A stretch of 64,000 nucleotides of DNA from Leptonema sp964619535. GTDB lineage: Bacteria; Spirochaetota; Leptospiria; Leptospirales; Leptonemataceae. Under the pieces are notes generated by a model. The model worked only from the letters and a program-made list of their open reading frames with translations, made no database searches and was not told where the DNA came from. How positions within the stretch are numbered: position 1 is the first letter of the stretch; each line of letters starts with the position of its first letter. Where the stretch lies: NCBI GenBank assembly GCA_964619535.1, contig CAZUEX010000002.1, forward strand, positions 310,001 through 374,000, written 5' to 3'. The position numbers and the translations under genes are program-made. Positions 25,600 through 34,055 of the stretch are shown in pieces.

Positions 25600-26913
25600 T
25601 TACAGGGCATCGATAGGATACGGCAGCCTTGCATCGGCTGGAATTTTTGCCAGGGTGTTTTTCCGGAAATCGGGATCCTGCATTCTACATACCTTTGACC
25701 GACGTCGATACTGCGGTGTGGAAATCATGCGCTTCCACAGTGTGGCAATGTCTTCTTCCGGATAACGTCCGATGGTCAGAGGAGTAAAGTCGCAGGGGCA
25801 CATCTGGCCGGTGCTTGACAGGTAAAACTGCGTGTTGGCTGCGAAGCAGAAGCTGCCGCCGATTTCAGATGTGAGGATACTCTGCGGCGTTACAGCAGGA
25901 TATTCTTTTCGCTCTCTGTAAGCCCTTGTCAGCGAGTCGATCATCCGTCTGGCCGGCAGATCAAGAAAGGTGCACACGTCTGTTCCGGATGACATCCGCC
26001 CTACAGGGATGGCATCAAAGAACGTTACTTCTGTGGCCTGCCACTGTCGTGCAAGCTCCATGGTTTGCTCGAAAACCCCTTCATGAAGTCGTTCCGTCGT
26101 CAGATAAGAAGAGATGGCCACGGGAATACCGGCCTCTCTTGCATGGGCAATGCCCTCTTCGATTTTCTGGAAGAGTCCAGGCCGTCGTCGCAGGGCATTA
26201 TGTGTGTCAGCATCCGGCGAATCCAGAGAAATAAAGATGCCCTGCAATCCGGCTGAAGCAAGGGATCGGCATCGCGAAGCGGTCAGCAGCTCGCCGTTTG
26301 TAAACATAACGGACTGGGCACGATCCCGATCTACGGCTTCTATAATGCTTTCCAGACCACGACGCAGAAGTGGTTCGCCACCGAGCAGGATAATGGTCGT
26401 CACGCCGAGGTCGACGGACTCTTTGATGGCATGCTGCAGCTGTTCAATGCTGAGGTCAGGATCTGAGCTGGCCATATGGTAGTCGGCGCTGCAGTGGCTG
26501 CACTGACACTGACAGGCCCTCGTTACTCCAATGGTGGCTGCCTGTGGTATCCGTTCTCTTGCAAACTTGCGTCGCAGGCGCATATACAGAGAGCGGCGAC
26601 CGGCCTCGCTGTTCATTACGGGCTGATACAGGCTGAAACGTACCTGGCCTTCACTGCCGATGTTGGTGTATCTGTGCGTCCGGTGAATATAGTCAGACAG
26701 GTATCTCTTTGCCGCTTCCGGAAGCTCAGGACCTGGTAAAAGCTGAAGCAGCTCTTTCCCTTCTTCGCGAGCGGTCTGTAGCTGAAAATCGAAAAGAGGA
26801 TCGCGAAGCTCTGAACAGAATGGGGCGGACACAGGACCGGTATAAAAAGGGCCATGATTCCGAGAAACTAAAAAAATGCCAGGATTTGTGGATTCCTCTT
26901 TACAGCCTGACAC
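25600..26913 (-). CDS. Radical SAM protein with degenerate SPASM-like C-terminus
   Basis: A 437-residue radical S-adenosylmethionine enzyme. The core begins at the CxxxCxxC cluster site (VTRACQCQCSHCSADYHMAS), followed by the SAM-binding ILLGGEPLLRRG (GGEP) and the ribose/strand segments (VMFTNGELL, GIFISLDSPDADTHNALR). A C-terminal region carries further cysteines (GSFCFAANTQFYL, GQMCPCDFTPL, and SKVCRMQDP) spaced somewhat like a SPASM/twitch auxiliary-cluster domain, but with fewer ligands. The first ~100 residues are an extension without recognised motif. The GTG at 26913 is the longest start; an internal GTG at 26832 is possible. Its reaction is unknown. Confidence 0.8.
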   Translation of the reverse strand: MSGCKEESTNPGIFLVSRNHGPFYTGPVSAPFCSELRDPLFDFQLQTAREEGKELLQLLPGPELPEAAKRYLSDYIHRTHRYTNIGSEGQVRFSLYQPVMNSEAGRRSLYMRLRRKFARERIPQAATIGVTRACQCQCSHCSADYHMASSDPDLSIEQLQHAIKESVDLGVTTIILLGGEPLLRRGLESIIEAVDRDRAQSVMFTNGELLTASRCRSLASAGLQGIFISLDSPDADTHNALRRRPGLFQKIEEGIAHAREAGIPVAISSYLTTERLHEGVFEQTMELARQWQATEVTFFDAIPVGRMSSGTDVCTFLDLPARRMIDSLTRAYRERKEYPAVTPQSILTSEIGGSFCFAANTQFYLSSTGQMCPCDFTPLTIGRYPEEDIATLWKRMISTPQYRRRSKVCRMQDPDFRKNTLAKIPADARLPYPIDAL

Positions 26914-26933
26914 ACCCCTGTACAGAGCAGCCC

Positions 26934-28310
26934 ATGGTCAAAGGTGTCGTTTTACTATCCGTTTTACCTGCGCTCGATGAAGCCATCAGCGCGATCAACA
27001 GCCTTGTGTGGGGGCCGTTGATGCTTGCATTGCTTTTCGGTACTCATATCTTCTTAACGATCCGGCTCGGTTTTATCCAGCGCTTTATTCCTCTTGGCAT
27101 CCGGATCTCCCTGAAGAAGGATTCGGCAACCGGCGACGTCAGTCAGGGCGGCGCTCTGGCCACAGCACTCGCTGCTACGGTAGGAACTGGCAACATTGTA
27201 GGCGTTGCAACGGCCGTCGGTGCAGGTGGCCCCGGCGCTGTGTTGTGGATGTGGCTTACCGGCGTTTTCGGCATAGCGACGAAGTATGCCGAGGCCCTGC
27301 TTGCCGTGCGCTACCGCGAGCTGGATGAAAAGGGCAATGTTGTGGGCGGTCCCATGTTCGTTTTAGAAAAGGGGCTGGGCATGAAATGGGCCGGAGTGCT
27401 CTTTGCCATCTTTACCGTCATCGCCTCGTTTGGCATCGGTAACATGGTGCAGGCCCATTCCATTTCGGATCTTCTATCAGAAAAGGCAGGGATTTCACCG
27501 TATATCACGGGAGGGGTGCTGGCCACGCTGACGGCACTGGTGATCATTGGCGGGTTGCAACGGATTGCAGGCGTATGCCAGGCACTCGTTCCTCTAATGG
27601 CATTGATCTATGTCGTTTCAAGCATTGTTTTGCTTGTTTTAGGCTGGCGCATCCTGCCCGATACAATACGGCTGATCTTCGAATCGGCCTTTACCGGGCA
27701 GGCCGCAGTGGGGGGATTTATCGGCGCCGGAATGCGTGAAACCATCCGCTATGGCCTGGCTCGCGGTCTTTTTTCGAATGAATCCGGCATGGGGAGTGCT
27801 CCTATCGTGGCCGCCGCTGCAAAAACAAGGAATCCTGTTCGACAGGCATTGGTATCGGCCACCGGAACCTTCTGGGATACGGTCGTTATCTGTGCCCTTA
27901 CAGGCCTGGTCCTTGTGAACTCCGGAGTATGGCAGAGCGGTGAAAAGGGTGCTCCCTTAACGGCCATGGCCTTTGAACGTCTTGGCCCGGTTGGTCCGGC
28001 ACTTCTCAGCGTTTGTTTATTGCTTTTTGTGTTCAGTACGATCATTGGCTGGTCCTATTACGGGGAACGTGCCCTTGAATACCTTGCCGGTGTAAAATCC
28101 CTGATGGTGTTTCGTATCATCTGGGTCATTGTGGTCTTTGTGGGTGCCGTAACCGAGCTGCGCCTGGTATGGAACTTTGCAGACACGGCCAATGCCTTGA
28201 TGGCAGTGCCCAACCTGCTTGCCCTGCTTCTGCTTTCGGGAGTGGCTGTTACAGAAACCAGGCGCTGGTTGTGGTCCGGTCAGATCGATGAGGAGGATCC
28301 GAGGTTGTAG
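26934..28310 (+). CDS. Sodium:alanine/glycine symporter (AGCS family)
   Basis: Inner-membrane secondary transporter, 458 aa, taking up alanine, glycine or a similar amino acid with Na+. The conserved family core is visible: GGALATALAATVGTGNIVGV, then AVGAGGPGAVLWMWLTGVFG and KYAEALLAVRYRE, plus the later GLARGLFSNESGMGSAPIVA block. The start at 26934 (MVKGVVLLSVLP) places the first helix at the N-terminus; a frame running back to 26709 overlaps the divergent radical SAM gene and lacks homology. Only 20 bases separate the two divergent starts as called, so the promoter may lie inside the neighbour's 5' end. Confidence 0.92.
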   Translation: MVKGVVLLSVLPALDEAISAINSLVWGPLMLALLFGTHIFLTIRLGFIQRFIPLGIRISLKKDSATGDVSQGGALATALAATVGTGNIVGVATAVGAGGPGAVLWMWLTGVFGIATKYAEALLAVRYRELDEKGNVVGGPMFVLEKGLGMKWAGVLFAIFTVIASFGIGNMVQAHSISDLLSEKAGISPYITGGVLATLTALVIIGGLQRIAGVCQALVPLMALIYVVSSIVLLVLGWRILPDTIRLIFESAFTGQAAVGGFIGAGMRETIRYGLARGLFSNESGMGSAPIVAAAAKTRNPVRQALVSATGTFWDTVVICALTGLVLVNSGVWQSGEKGAPLTAMAFERLGPVGPALLSVCLLLFVFSTIIGWSYYGERALEYLAGVKSLMVFRIIWVIVVFVGAVTELRLVWNFADTANALMAVPNLLALLLLSGVAVTETRRWLWSGQIDEEDPRL

Positions 28311-28385
28311 CAGCGGCTTGCTTTTCCTGCGGTCTGCACTGGAAAAACCTTTGCGGAGCTATCACGATAAAACAATCTGACCCTG

Positions 28386-29243
28386 ATGAGTTCTGGAACC
28401 CCCGTACTGCTTGATGGAAAATCCCTGGCCGCGAAGATTCGCGAAGAGCTGCGAGAGCGGTCACTGAAGCTGCAGAAAGAAACCGGTAAACGTCCGGTGC
28501 TGGCTACCATTCTGGTCGGCAACGATCCTGCTTCCGCTACCTACGTGAAGATGAAAGGCAAGGCCTGTGAGTCCTGCGAGATGGGCTCGAAGAAGGTGGA
28601 GTTGCCTGAAACCACTACAACCGAAGAACTGCTTTCCGTTATCGATGAGCTGAATGCCGATGATGCCATTGACGGCATCCTGTTGCAGCATCCCGTGCCA
28701 TCGCAGATCGATGAACGACAGTGCTTTGACCGAATCCTGCCCGAAAAGGACGTCGATGGCGTGACAACGCTGGGCTTCGGACGTATGAGCTTTGGCCTGC
28801 CTGCCTACGCCTCCTGCACGCCGGCCGGCATCATGAAGCTGCTGGATGCCTATAACATCCCACTGGAGGGTAAGCATGCCGTTGTCGTTGGCCGTTCGGC
28901 CATTCTCGGACGTCCCCTTGCTGCACTTCTGTTGCAGGCCAATGCTACCGTTACGGTATGCCATTCGCGTACACAGAATCTGCCTGATGTTGTGCGACAG
29001 GGCGATCTTGTCTTTGCCTGTGTGGGGAAGCCGAACTTTATCCAGGGTGATTGGCTGAAACAGGGTGTTGTGCTTGTCGATGCTGGCTATAACGAAGGGA
29101 ATATTGGCGATGCCGACTATGCTTCCTGTTATCCGAAGTCATCGTATATTACACCGGTTCCGGGAGGCGTCGGTCCGATGACCATAGCCATGCTTCTCAG
29201 TCATACCGTTGCGGAGGCCGAACGGAAAGGATACGCTCGATAA
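28386..29243 (+). CDS. folD: Bifunctional methylene-THF dehydrogenase/methenyl-THF cyclohydrolase FolD
   Basis: One-carbon metabolism enzyme, 285 aa, interconverting 5,10-methylene-, methenyl- and 10-formyl-tetrahydrofolate with NADP+. The catalytic lysine lies in SATYVKMKGKACESCE, with the substrate segment GILLQHPVPSQID, the NADP-binding VVVGRSAILGRPLAALLL and the C-terminal PGGVGPMTIAMLLSH signature. The length is standard. Its last 47 bases overlap the 3' end of the convergent rRNA methyltransferase gene, so both C-termini are coded on opposite strands of the same DNA. Confidence 0.96.
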   Translation: MSSGTPVLLDGKSLAAKIREELRERSLKLQKETGKRPVLATILVGNDPASATYVKMKGKACESCEMGSKKVELPETTTTEELLSVIDELNADDAIDGILLQHPVPSQIDERQCFDRILPEKDVDGVTTLGFGRMSFGLPAYASCTPAGIMKLLDAYNIPLEGKHAVVVGRSAILGRPLAALLLQANATVTVCHSRTQNLPDVVRQGDLVFACVGKPNFIQGDWLKQGVVLVDAGYNEGNIGDADYASCYPKSSYITPVPGGVGPMTIAMLLSHTVAEAERKGYAR

Positions 29244-30165
29244 GAATGGCACCGGCCACCGCAACGTTCAGGGAACTGAGCTGGCCGTGCATTGGAATGC
29301 TGATCACATAATCGGAGCGTTCGATGAGGGAGCGCTTCAAACCCTCGCCTTCATGGCCTACCATCAGGATGTAGCGGCCGTTTTCCGGAAGCTCATCGAG
29401 CTCGTCCGTCCACAGATATACCGGTCCGCCGTCAGGTCGCTTCCGGCCTGGACGGATCGGGCGTGGCTGCTCGGCAGACAGGAGGGACCGTCTGGCTCGA
29501 CGATCGGCAAGCTCATCCTCTTCGTTGATGTCGATCTCTATGGCCTGGGCTTCCATACCGTAAGCCATCTCCGTTTCGTCCGTTGCGAATTCTTCTTCCG
29601 TTTCGGGGCGACCGGCTGCGGCCAGCACCCAGTATTCTCTTTCGCGGGCCTCGCGAAGAAAGCCTTCGGGATTGGCCATTGTAAAGACCGGCAGATGCTG
29701 TGATGCTCCGGCAGAGATACGGGCCGAGACGTCGTTGGGACGTACGCCTTTCCCTGATACAACCAGAGCCATTGCTCCCAGGGCTTCTGCGCTTCGAATC
29801 AAAGATCCGAGGTTCTGCGCATCCTGAAGCCGATCGGTTAGAACGTACAGTCCCGGATGGTTTTCGATGGCCTCACGAATGGGCCGTTGTGGATTCGGCC
29901 GACGCAGACCGGTTTGCTGTGCTGTCATCACCTCTGCATCGGTAACCTCGACAATGATCCCCTGGTGGTTACCATTGCAGATCCTGTCGAGTTCGGCACG
30001 CGAGCGCTCCTCCAGGCGATCCTTCATCCCCTTCAGATAGGGCTGCAGGATGGCCATGAACTTCTTCGGTATAGAAGGAGCTACGTAGATGCGTCGCACG
30101 CTGGACGGATCCGGCTTTGTGCGAAAGAACTCTTCAACTGGACGACGTCCGTAGATGCGTTTCAT
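29197..30165 (-). CDS. TrmH/SpoU-family RNA 2'-O-methyltransferase, RlmB-like, with a large insertion
   Basis: A 322-residue SPOUT methyltransferase probably modifying a ribose in 23S rRNA. A substrate-binding N-terminal domain (YGRRPVEEFFRTK, about 5-80) precedes the SpoU fold with motif 1 (QNLGSLIRSAEALGAMA, 117-133), motif 2 (MVGHEGEGLKRSL, 268-280) and motif 3 (SLNVAVAGAILIERILS). Between motifs 1 and 2, residues 186-247 form an insert with an acidic half (EEFATDETEM, INEEDELADR) and a basic half (RPIRPGRKRPDGG) not found in ordinary RlmB (~245 aa). It starts 14 bases after cysS ends, on the same strand. RlmB identity rather than another TrmH enzyme is likely but not proven. Confidence 0.85.
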   Translation of the reverse strand: MKRIYGRRPVEEFFRTKPDPSSVRRIYVAPSIPKKFMAILQPYLKGMKDRLEERSRAELDRICNGNHQGIIVEVTDAEVMTAQQTGLRRPNPQRPIREAIENHPGLYVLTDRLQDAQNLGSLIRSAEALGAMALVVSGKGVRPNDVSARISAGASQHLPVFTMANPEGFLREAREREYWVLAAAGRPETEEEFATDETEMAYGMEAQAIEIDINEEDELADRRARRSLLSAEQPRPIRPGRKRPDGGPVYLWTDELDELPENGRYILMVGHEGEGLKRSLIERSDYVISIPMHGQLSSLNVAVAGAILIERILSVRPPQRYD

Positions 30166-30179
30166 ATTCGTTTTACCGG

Positions 30180-31721
30180 TTAACGTGGCTCCCAGACGGT
30201 CCCTTGAGGCGTATCTTTGATGACAATGCCTCTGGACAGAAGCTCGTCGCGAATGCGGTCGGCTTCGGCAAAGTCCTTTCGTTTACGGGCCTCCTGGCGC
30301 TTTTGAATCCATTCTTCGATCTCATCAGGAGACAGAGCTGCCTTTTTCTCTTCGGGTTTAAAGCGAAGGACTCCAAAAACCCTGTCCATGCCGTAAAGAG
30401 CCAGAAGGAAATCCACAAGCTCTTCTCTGTCAGGAGCAGCCTGGTTCAGGGCCGTGTTCGCTTTCGGAAGCATCTCGTAGGCAGCTGCCAGGGCCCTGGA
30501 GATATTGAGGTCGTCGTCCATGGCAGCAATGAATTCGCGGATGGCACGCGCAGCCTCCGGTGTGGACACAAGCTGCTCTCCGCCATGCCCGGGCCGGTTG
30601 CCTTTTCTCTGTTCGTATAACGAGGCCAGTTCCTCTTCTGAAAGGCCCGTGGCCTGCAGCAGGCGATTCACCACCTTCTGCATTCGCTCAATCGACGATC
30701 GTGCAGATTGCAGCTGCGCGAATGTAAAGTTAAGCTTCATCCTGTAATTTGTAGAAAGAAGCACGTAACGAATACATCTGGGTGCTTCACCTGAGGCTAC
30801 GAACTCTGTATACCACTGTGGTGCGCGGCCTTCTTTAACAAGCTGTTCTGCACCTTCCGGTGTTGTCAGGTCTCTCAGCGTGTAGAAGTTACCGAGAGAT
30901 TTCGACATCTTCTTCCCTTCGACAAGAAGATGTTCGTTATGAAACCATGTGCGTACAAACTCTTCTCCCGGATGGGCACCACAGCTCTGGGCAATCTCGT
31001 TCTCATGGTGAGGAAATACCAGATCGATTCCGCCTGCATGGATGTCGATGCCACCGCTGCCGTACAGGCTGTGAATCATGGCCGAGCATTCGAGGTGCCA
31101 GCCAGGTCTTCCAGGTCCGTAAGGGGAGGGCCAGGCCGGTTCATTTGCTCTTGTAGGTTTTTTCCACAGGGCAAAGTCGCGAACGTCTTCTTTCGTATAC
31201 TCGTCTGCATCAAAGCGTCCACCGGCTGCAGAGACCAGGTTTTCTGCGTCGATTCTGGAAAGGCGTCCGTACTTGCTGAAGCTGGAAATACGATAGTAGA
31301 CGCTGCCATCGAGGACGTAGGTATGTCCGTTCTTTTCAAGGGCCCGCATCATCTCGATCATGGAGTCGATGTAGCGCGTGGCTCGCGGCCGGTGTTCTAC
31401 AGGCTCGATGGAAAGGGTCTTTAGATCTTCAAGAAAGGCTTCGATGTAGGGTGCTACGAACTCTTCGATCGTCTGTCCCCTGGCAAGGGCATTGTCGATG
31501 ATCTTGTCGTCGATGTCGGTAATATTGCTGCAATGCTCGACGCCGTAGCCGCGAAACTTCAGGTAACGGCGCAGCTGGTCTACGGCAATATAGGAGCGGA
31601 AGTTACCGATATGATTGAAATTGTAAACCGTTGGTCCGCAGTTGTAGATCGTAACCCGCTCTGGGTTGGCGGGGCGGAATTCCTCTTTTCGCTGACTGAG
31701 AGTGTTGAAGAGCTTGAGCAT
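30180..31721 (-). CDS. cysS: Cysteinyl-tRNA synthetase
   Basis: Charges tRNA-Cys. The zinc and ATP site opening is clear: IYNCGPTVYNFNHIGNFRSY (HIGH-like HIGN, with the first zinc Cys), the middle zinc ligands in PGWHLECSAMIHSLYG and GGIDLVFPHHENEIAQS, and the KMSKS loop GKKMSKSLGNFYTLR. The 513-residue protein has the normal C-terminal helical anticodon region. I chose the ATG at 31721 (MLKLFNTLSQ), where homology starts, over an upstream in-frame ATG at 31766. It is followed after 14 bases by the rRNA methyltransferase gene. Confidence 0.96.
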   Translation of the reverse strand: MLKLFNTLSQRKEEFRPANPERVTIYNCGPTVYNFNHIGNFRSYIAVDQLRRYLKFRGYGVEHCSNITDIDDKIIDNALARGQTIEEFVAPYIEAFLEDLKTLSIEPVEHRPRATRYIDSMIEMMRALEKNGHTYVLDGSVYYRISSFSKYGRLSRIDAENLVSAAGGRFDADEYTKEDVRDFALWKKPTRANEPAWPSPYGPGRPGWHLECSAMIHSLYGSGGIDIHAGGIDLVFPHHENEIAQSCGAHPGEEFVRTWFHNEHLLVEGKKMSKSLGNFYTLRDLTTPEGAEQLVKEGRAPQWYTEFVASGEAPRCIRYVLLSTNYRMKLNFTFAQLQSARSSIERMQKVVNRLLQATGLSEEELASLYEQRKGNRPGHGGEQLVSTPEAARAIREFIAAMDDDLNISRALAAAYEMLPKANTALNQAAPDREELVDFLLALYGMDRVFGVLRFKPEEKKAALSPDEIEEWIQKRQEARKRKDFAEADRIRDELLSRGIVIKDTPQGTVWEPR

Positions 31722-31799
31722 GGGATTTCCTGTTTCTGATAAAACAGATGCCATTTTCAAAACCATTGCTGTGAAAAAAAGGAATAAATGCGTCCTCTG

Positions 31800-32072
31800 T
31801 CAGGACTCGTCGGAAATCCACGTGCGAAGCATTCTTGCCACTGCTGCAGGCTGTGTTACGACCATGTTCCTCGTTGTCTCTAAAAGCTCTGTCCTTTCTG
31901 CTGGCTTTAACAGCACGGGCGGTCTTTCAGATTTAGCTGCCGGGGCCCTTACAGGACTGCGCTGCGGCCGGACTCTTCCGGATGGCGGACTTTCCAGAGA
32001 CACAGCAATGGCCAGCACCAGAAGAATCAGGAACAGCAAAAGCAGCGATCCTATGACGGTAACAGGACTCAC
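31800..32072 (-). CDS. Small single-pass membrane protein with a FliF C-terminal-like tail
   Basis: A 90-residue protein with one N-terminal membrane helix (TVIGSLLLLFLILLVLAIAV), a Pro/Arg-rich linker (about 28-55) and a C-terminal amphipathic segment (ERTELLETTRNMVVTQ, then PAAVARMLRTWISDES). The last part resembles the FliG-binding C-terminus of the flagellar M-ring protein FliF, which also follows a membrane helix and ends in a pattern like DPRVVALVIRQWMSND (recalled from Salmonella FliF). It is far too short to be FliF itself. It lies upstream of cysS on the same strand, with no flagellar genes nearby. Whether it meets FliG is inference; it could be a parallel pattern only. Confidence 0.6.
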   Translation of the reverse strand: MSPVTVIGSLLLLFLILLVLAIAVSLESPPSGRVRPQRSPVRAPAAKSERPPVLLKPAERTELLETTRNMVVTQPAAVARMLRTWISDES

Positions 32073-32191
32073 CCTTTAGATATCGGGAAAAAGGCAGACA
32101 CCGACAAGTCCCGGGGCGAAAAACAACGCTTCGTCGGCCATCCGGCAATTATAAATTGACCGCACCCGACCGGATCAGAGACCGTTCTTAT

Positions 32192-32482
32192 ATGAAGGAC
32201 GAAGAGTTTCGAGAGCTGTGCATGCTGGCCCGCCTCGATCCGGAAGATGATAGCCTCAAGCATCTGAGGAAGGACTTCGACAAAATCGTTGAATACGTGC
32301 ATCATATCGGAAGTCTCGATACAAGCGCGGTGAGCGACGAGTATGCCGCTGAAGATACGCGTAATGTGATACGCCCCGATGTTGCCAGAACGACCATTGA
32401 TCCGGCAAAGATCGCAGGCATAGCACCGGAATGGGAATCCGGACATTTCGTTGTTCCCGGTGTGATTGAGTCCGAAGGCTGA
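32192..32482 (+). CDS. gatC: Asp/Glu-tRNA amidotransferase subunit C
   Basis: A 96-residue subunit of the GatCAB complex that converts misacylated Glu-tRNA-Gln or Asp-tRNA-Asn to the amide. It shows the GatC opening (FRELCMLARLDPEDDSLKHL), the middle segment DFDKIVEYVHHIGSLDTSAV and the C-terminal FVVPGVIES typical of the family (FxVPxVl). The start ATG at 32192 (MKDEEFREL) gives the family length; the longer frame adds 12 residues without support. It is followed after about 60 bases by gatA; gatB is not in the window. Confidence 0.9.
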   Translation: MKDEEFRELCMLARLDPEDDSLKHLRKDFDKIVEYVHHIGSLDTSAVSDEYAAEDTRNVIRPDVARTTIDPAKIAGIAPEWESGHFVVPGVIESEG

Positions 32483-32542
32483 CCGGAAACGGCTCCGCTA
32501 TCATAGATCAACAATAACCTGAAAAACGGAACGGATGAACTG

Positions 32543-34000
32543 ATGAATCGTTATCAACCCAGCGGGATCCTTGGACGAAGCGCCGTCCAGCATCTTGAGG
32601 CCCTGGAAAAAGGGGAATACACGGCCGAACAGCTTGCCGGTGAGGCCCTGAAGCATGCAAAGGCAACGGAATCTTTGAATATCTTTCTTTCACTGGATGA
32701 GGAACGTATCCTCAAACAGGCGCGGGAAAGCGATGAGCGACGCAGGGCAGGGAAGGCCGGCCCACTGGAAGGCATCCCTGTTTCAATCAAGGACAACATC
32801 TGCGAAGATGGGGAGCGCGTTACCTGTGCCTCTAAGTTTCTCGAAAACTATCGTTCGCCGTATTCGGCCACTGTTATACAGAAGTTGAAAGAGGCCGGTG
32901 CCGTGCTGTTTGGCCGCACCAACCTTGACGAATTCGCCATGGGATCCTCTACAGAGAACTCTGCCTTTGGCGTAACCCGCAATCCGCATGATCCTGATCG
33001 TGTTCCCGGTGGCTCATCGGGTGGATCGGCTGCCTCTGTGGCAGCGGGTATCGTTCCACTGTCGATTGGCTCTGACACAGGTGGGTCCATTCGACAGCCA
33101 GCTGCCTTCTGCGGCATCTACGGCCTGAAACCGACCTATGGCCGGGTTTCGCGTTACGGACTGGTGGCCTTCGCCTCCTCACTGGATCAGATCGGTCCTT
33201 TTGCCAGAACGGCAGAAGATGCAGCCCTGCTCATGTCTGTGCTTAACGGACATGATCCCGCTGACTCTACGTCGCACCCTGTTAGCAACGAACGTCCGGT
33301 CGATCCGAGACCTGCGGCCTTCACGCCAGACGAATGGAAGAAGCTGCGTATCGGTATTCAGATTCCGGAAGCCGGTGAAGAAGGCTTTGACCCGGCTGTG
33401 ATCAAGGCCTGCGAGGATGTGGCCGAAAAGCTGAAGGCCTTCGGTGCAACGGTCATTCCTGTGCAGAGTCAGCTTCGAGAGTACTCGATTCCCATCTATT
33501 ACATCCTGGCAACGGCAGAGGCTTCGAGCAACCTCGCACGCTTTGATGGCATACGATACGGAAGGCGTGCAGAAGAGGCCAAAAATCTCATCGATCTCTA
33601 TGTTCGTTCTCGGACCGAAGGCTTTGGTCCTGAGGTAAAACGTCGGATTCTACTTGGTACCTACGTGCTTTCGTCTGGCTACTACGATGCATACTATCAT
33701 CAGGCCGAGAAGGCACGTAAGATGGTTCGCGACGAATATCGACAGTTCTTTTCGGATGTCGATCTTATCGTGCAGCCCACATCGCCGACCACGGCCTTCA
33801 AGATTGGTGAAAAGGCAGACAATCCGCTGGCCATGTACAAAAGCGACCTGCTGACGATTGCCGTGAACCTGGGAGGCGTGCCTGCCCTGAATCTGCCGTA
33901 TGGCGAAGACGAGAACGGCCTGCCCATCGGTATTCAGGTCACCGGCAAACACTTTGACGAGGATCTGATTCTACGGTTTGCAAGAAGCCTTGAGGGCTGA
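32543..34000 (+). CDS. gatA: Asp/Glu-tRNA amidotransferase subunit A
   Basis: Glutaminase subunit of GatCAB, 485 aa, releasing ammonia from glutamine by an amidase-signature mechanism. The Ser-cisSer-Lys triad is visible: Lys in GIPVSIKDNICEDGERV, cis-Ser and Ser in PGGSSGGSAASVAAGIVPLS and SDTGGSIRQPAAFCGIYGLK. The later segment PTSPTTAFKIGEK is the typical GatA C-terminal feature. It lies directly after gatC. Its presence suggests that GlnRS and/or AsnRS are missing in this organism, which the window alone cannot show. Confidence 0.96.
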   Translation: MNRYQPSGILGRSAVQHLEALEKGEYTAEQLAGEALKHAKATESLNIFLSLDEERILKQARESDERRRAGKAGPLEGIPVSIKDNICEDGERVTCASKFLENYRSPYSATVIQKLKEAGAVLFGRTNLDEFAMGSSTENSAFGVTRNPHDPDRVPGGSSGGSAASVAAGIVPLSIGSDTGGSIRQPAAFCGIYGLKPTYGRVSRYGLVAFASSLDQIGPFARTAEDAALLMSVLNGHDPADSTSHPVSNERPVDPRPAAFTPDEWKKLRIGIQIPEAGEEGFDPAVIKACEDVAEKLKAFGATVIPVQSQLREYSIPIYYILATAEASSNLARFDGIRYGRRAEEAKNLIDLYVRSRTEGFGPEVKRRILLGTYVLSSGYYDAYYHQAEKARKMVRDEYRQFFSDVDLIVQPTSPTTAFKIGEKADNPLAMYKSDLLTIAVNLGGVPALNLPYGEDENGLPIGIQVTGKHFDEDLILRFARSLEG

Positions 34001-34055
34001 TTCCGGGCCCCCGGATCGGAGGCCTTGAACTTCGAGTAACAGGCTGTAAGGGGCT

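Noticed and set aside
34033..34052. A hairpin between the convergent gatA and ABC-F genes.
   Set aside because: Only a 4-bp GC core (GGGC/GCCC) with weak flanking pairs and three Ts; too weak to call a terminator.
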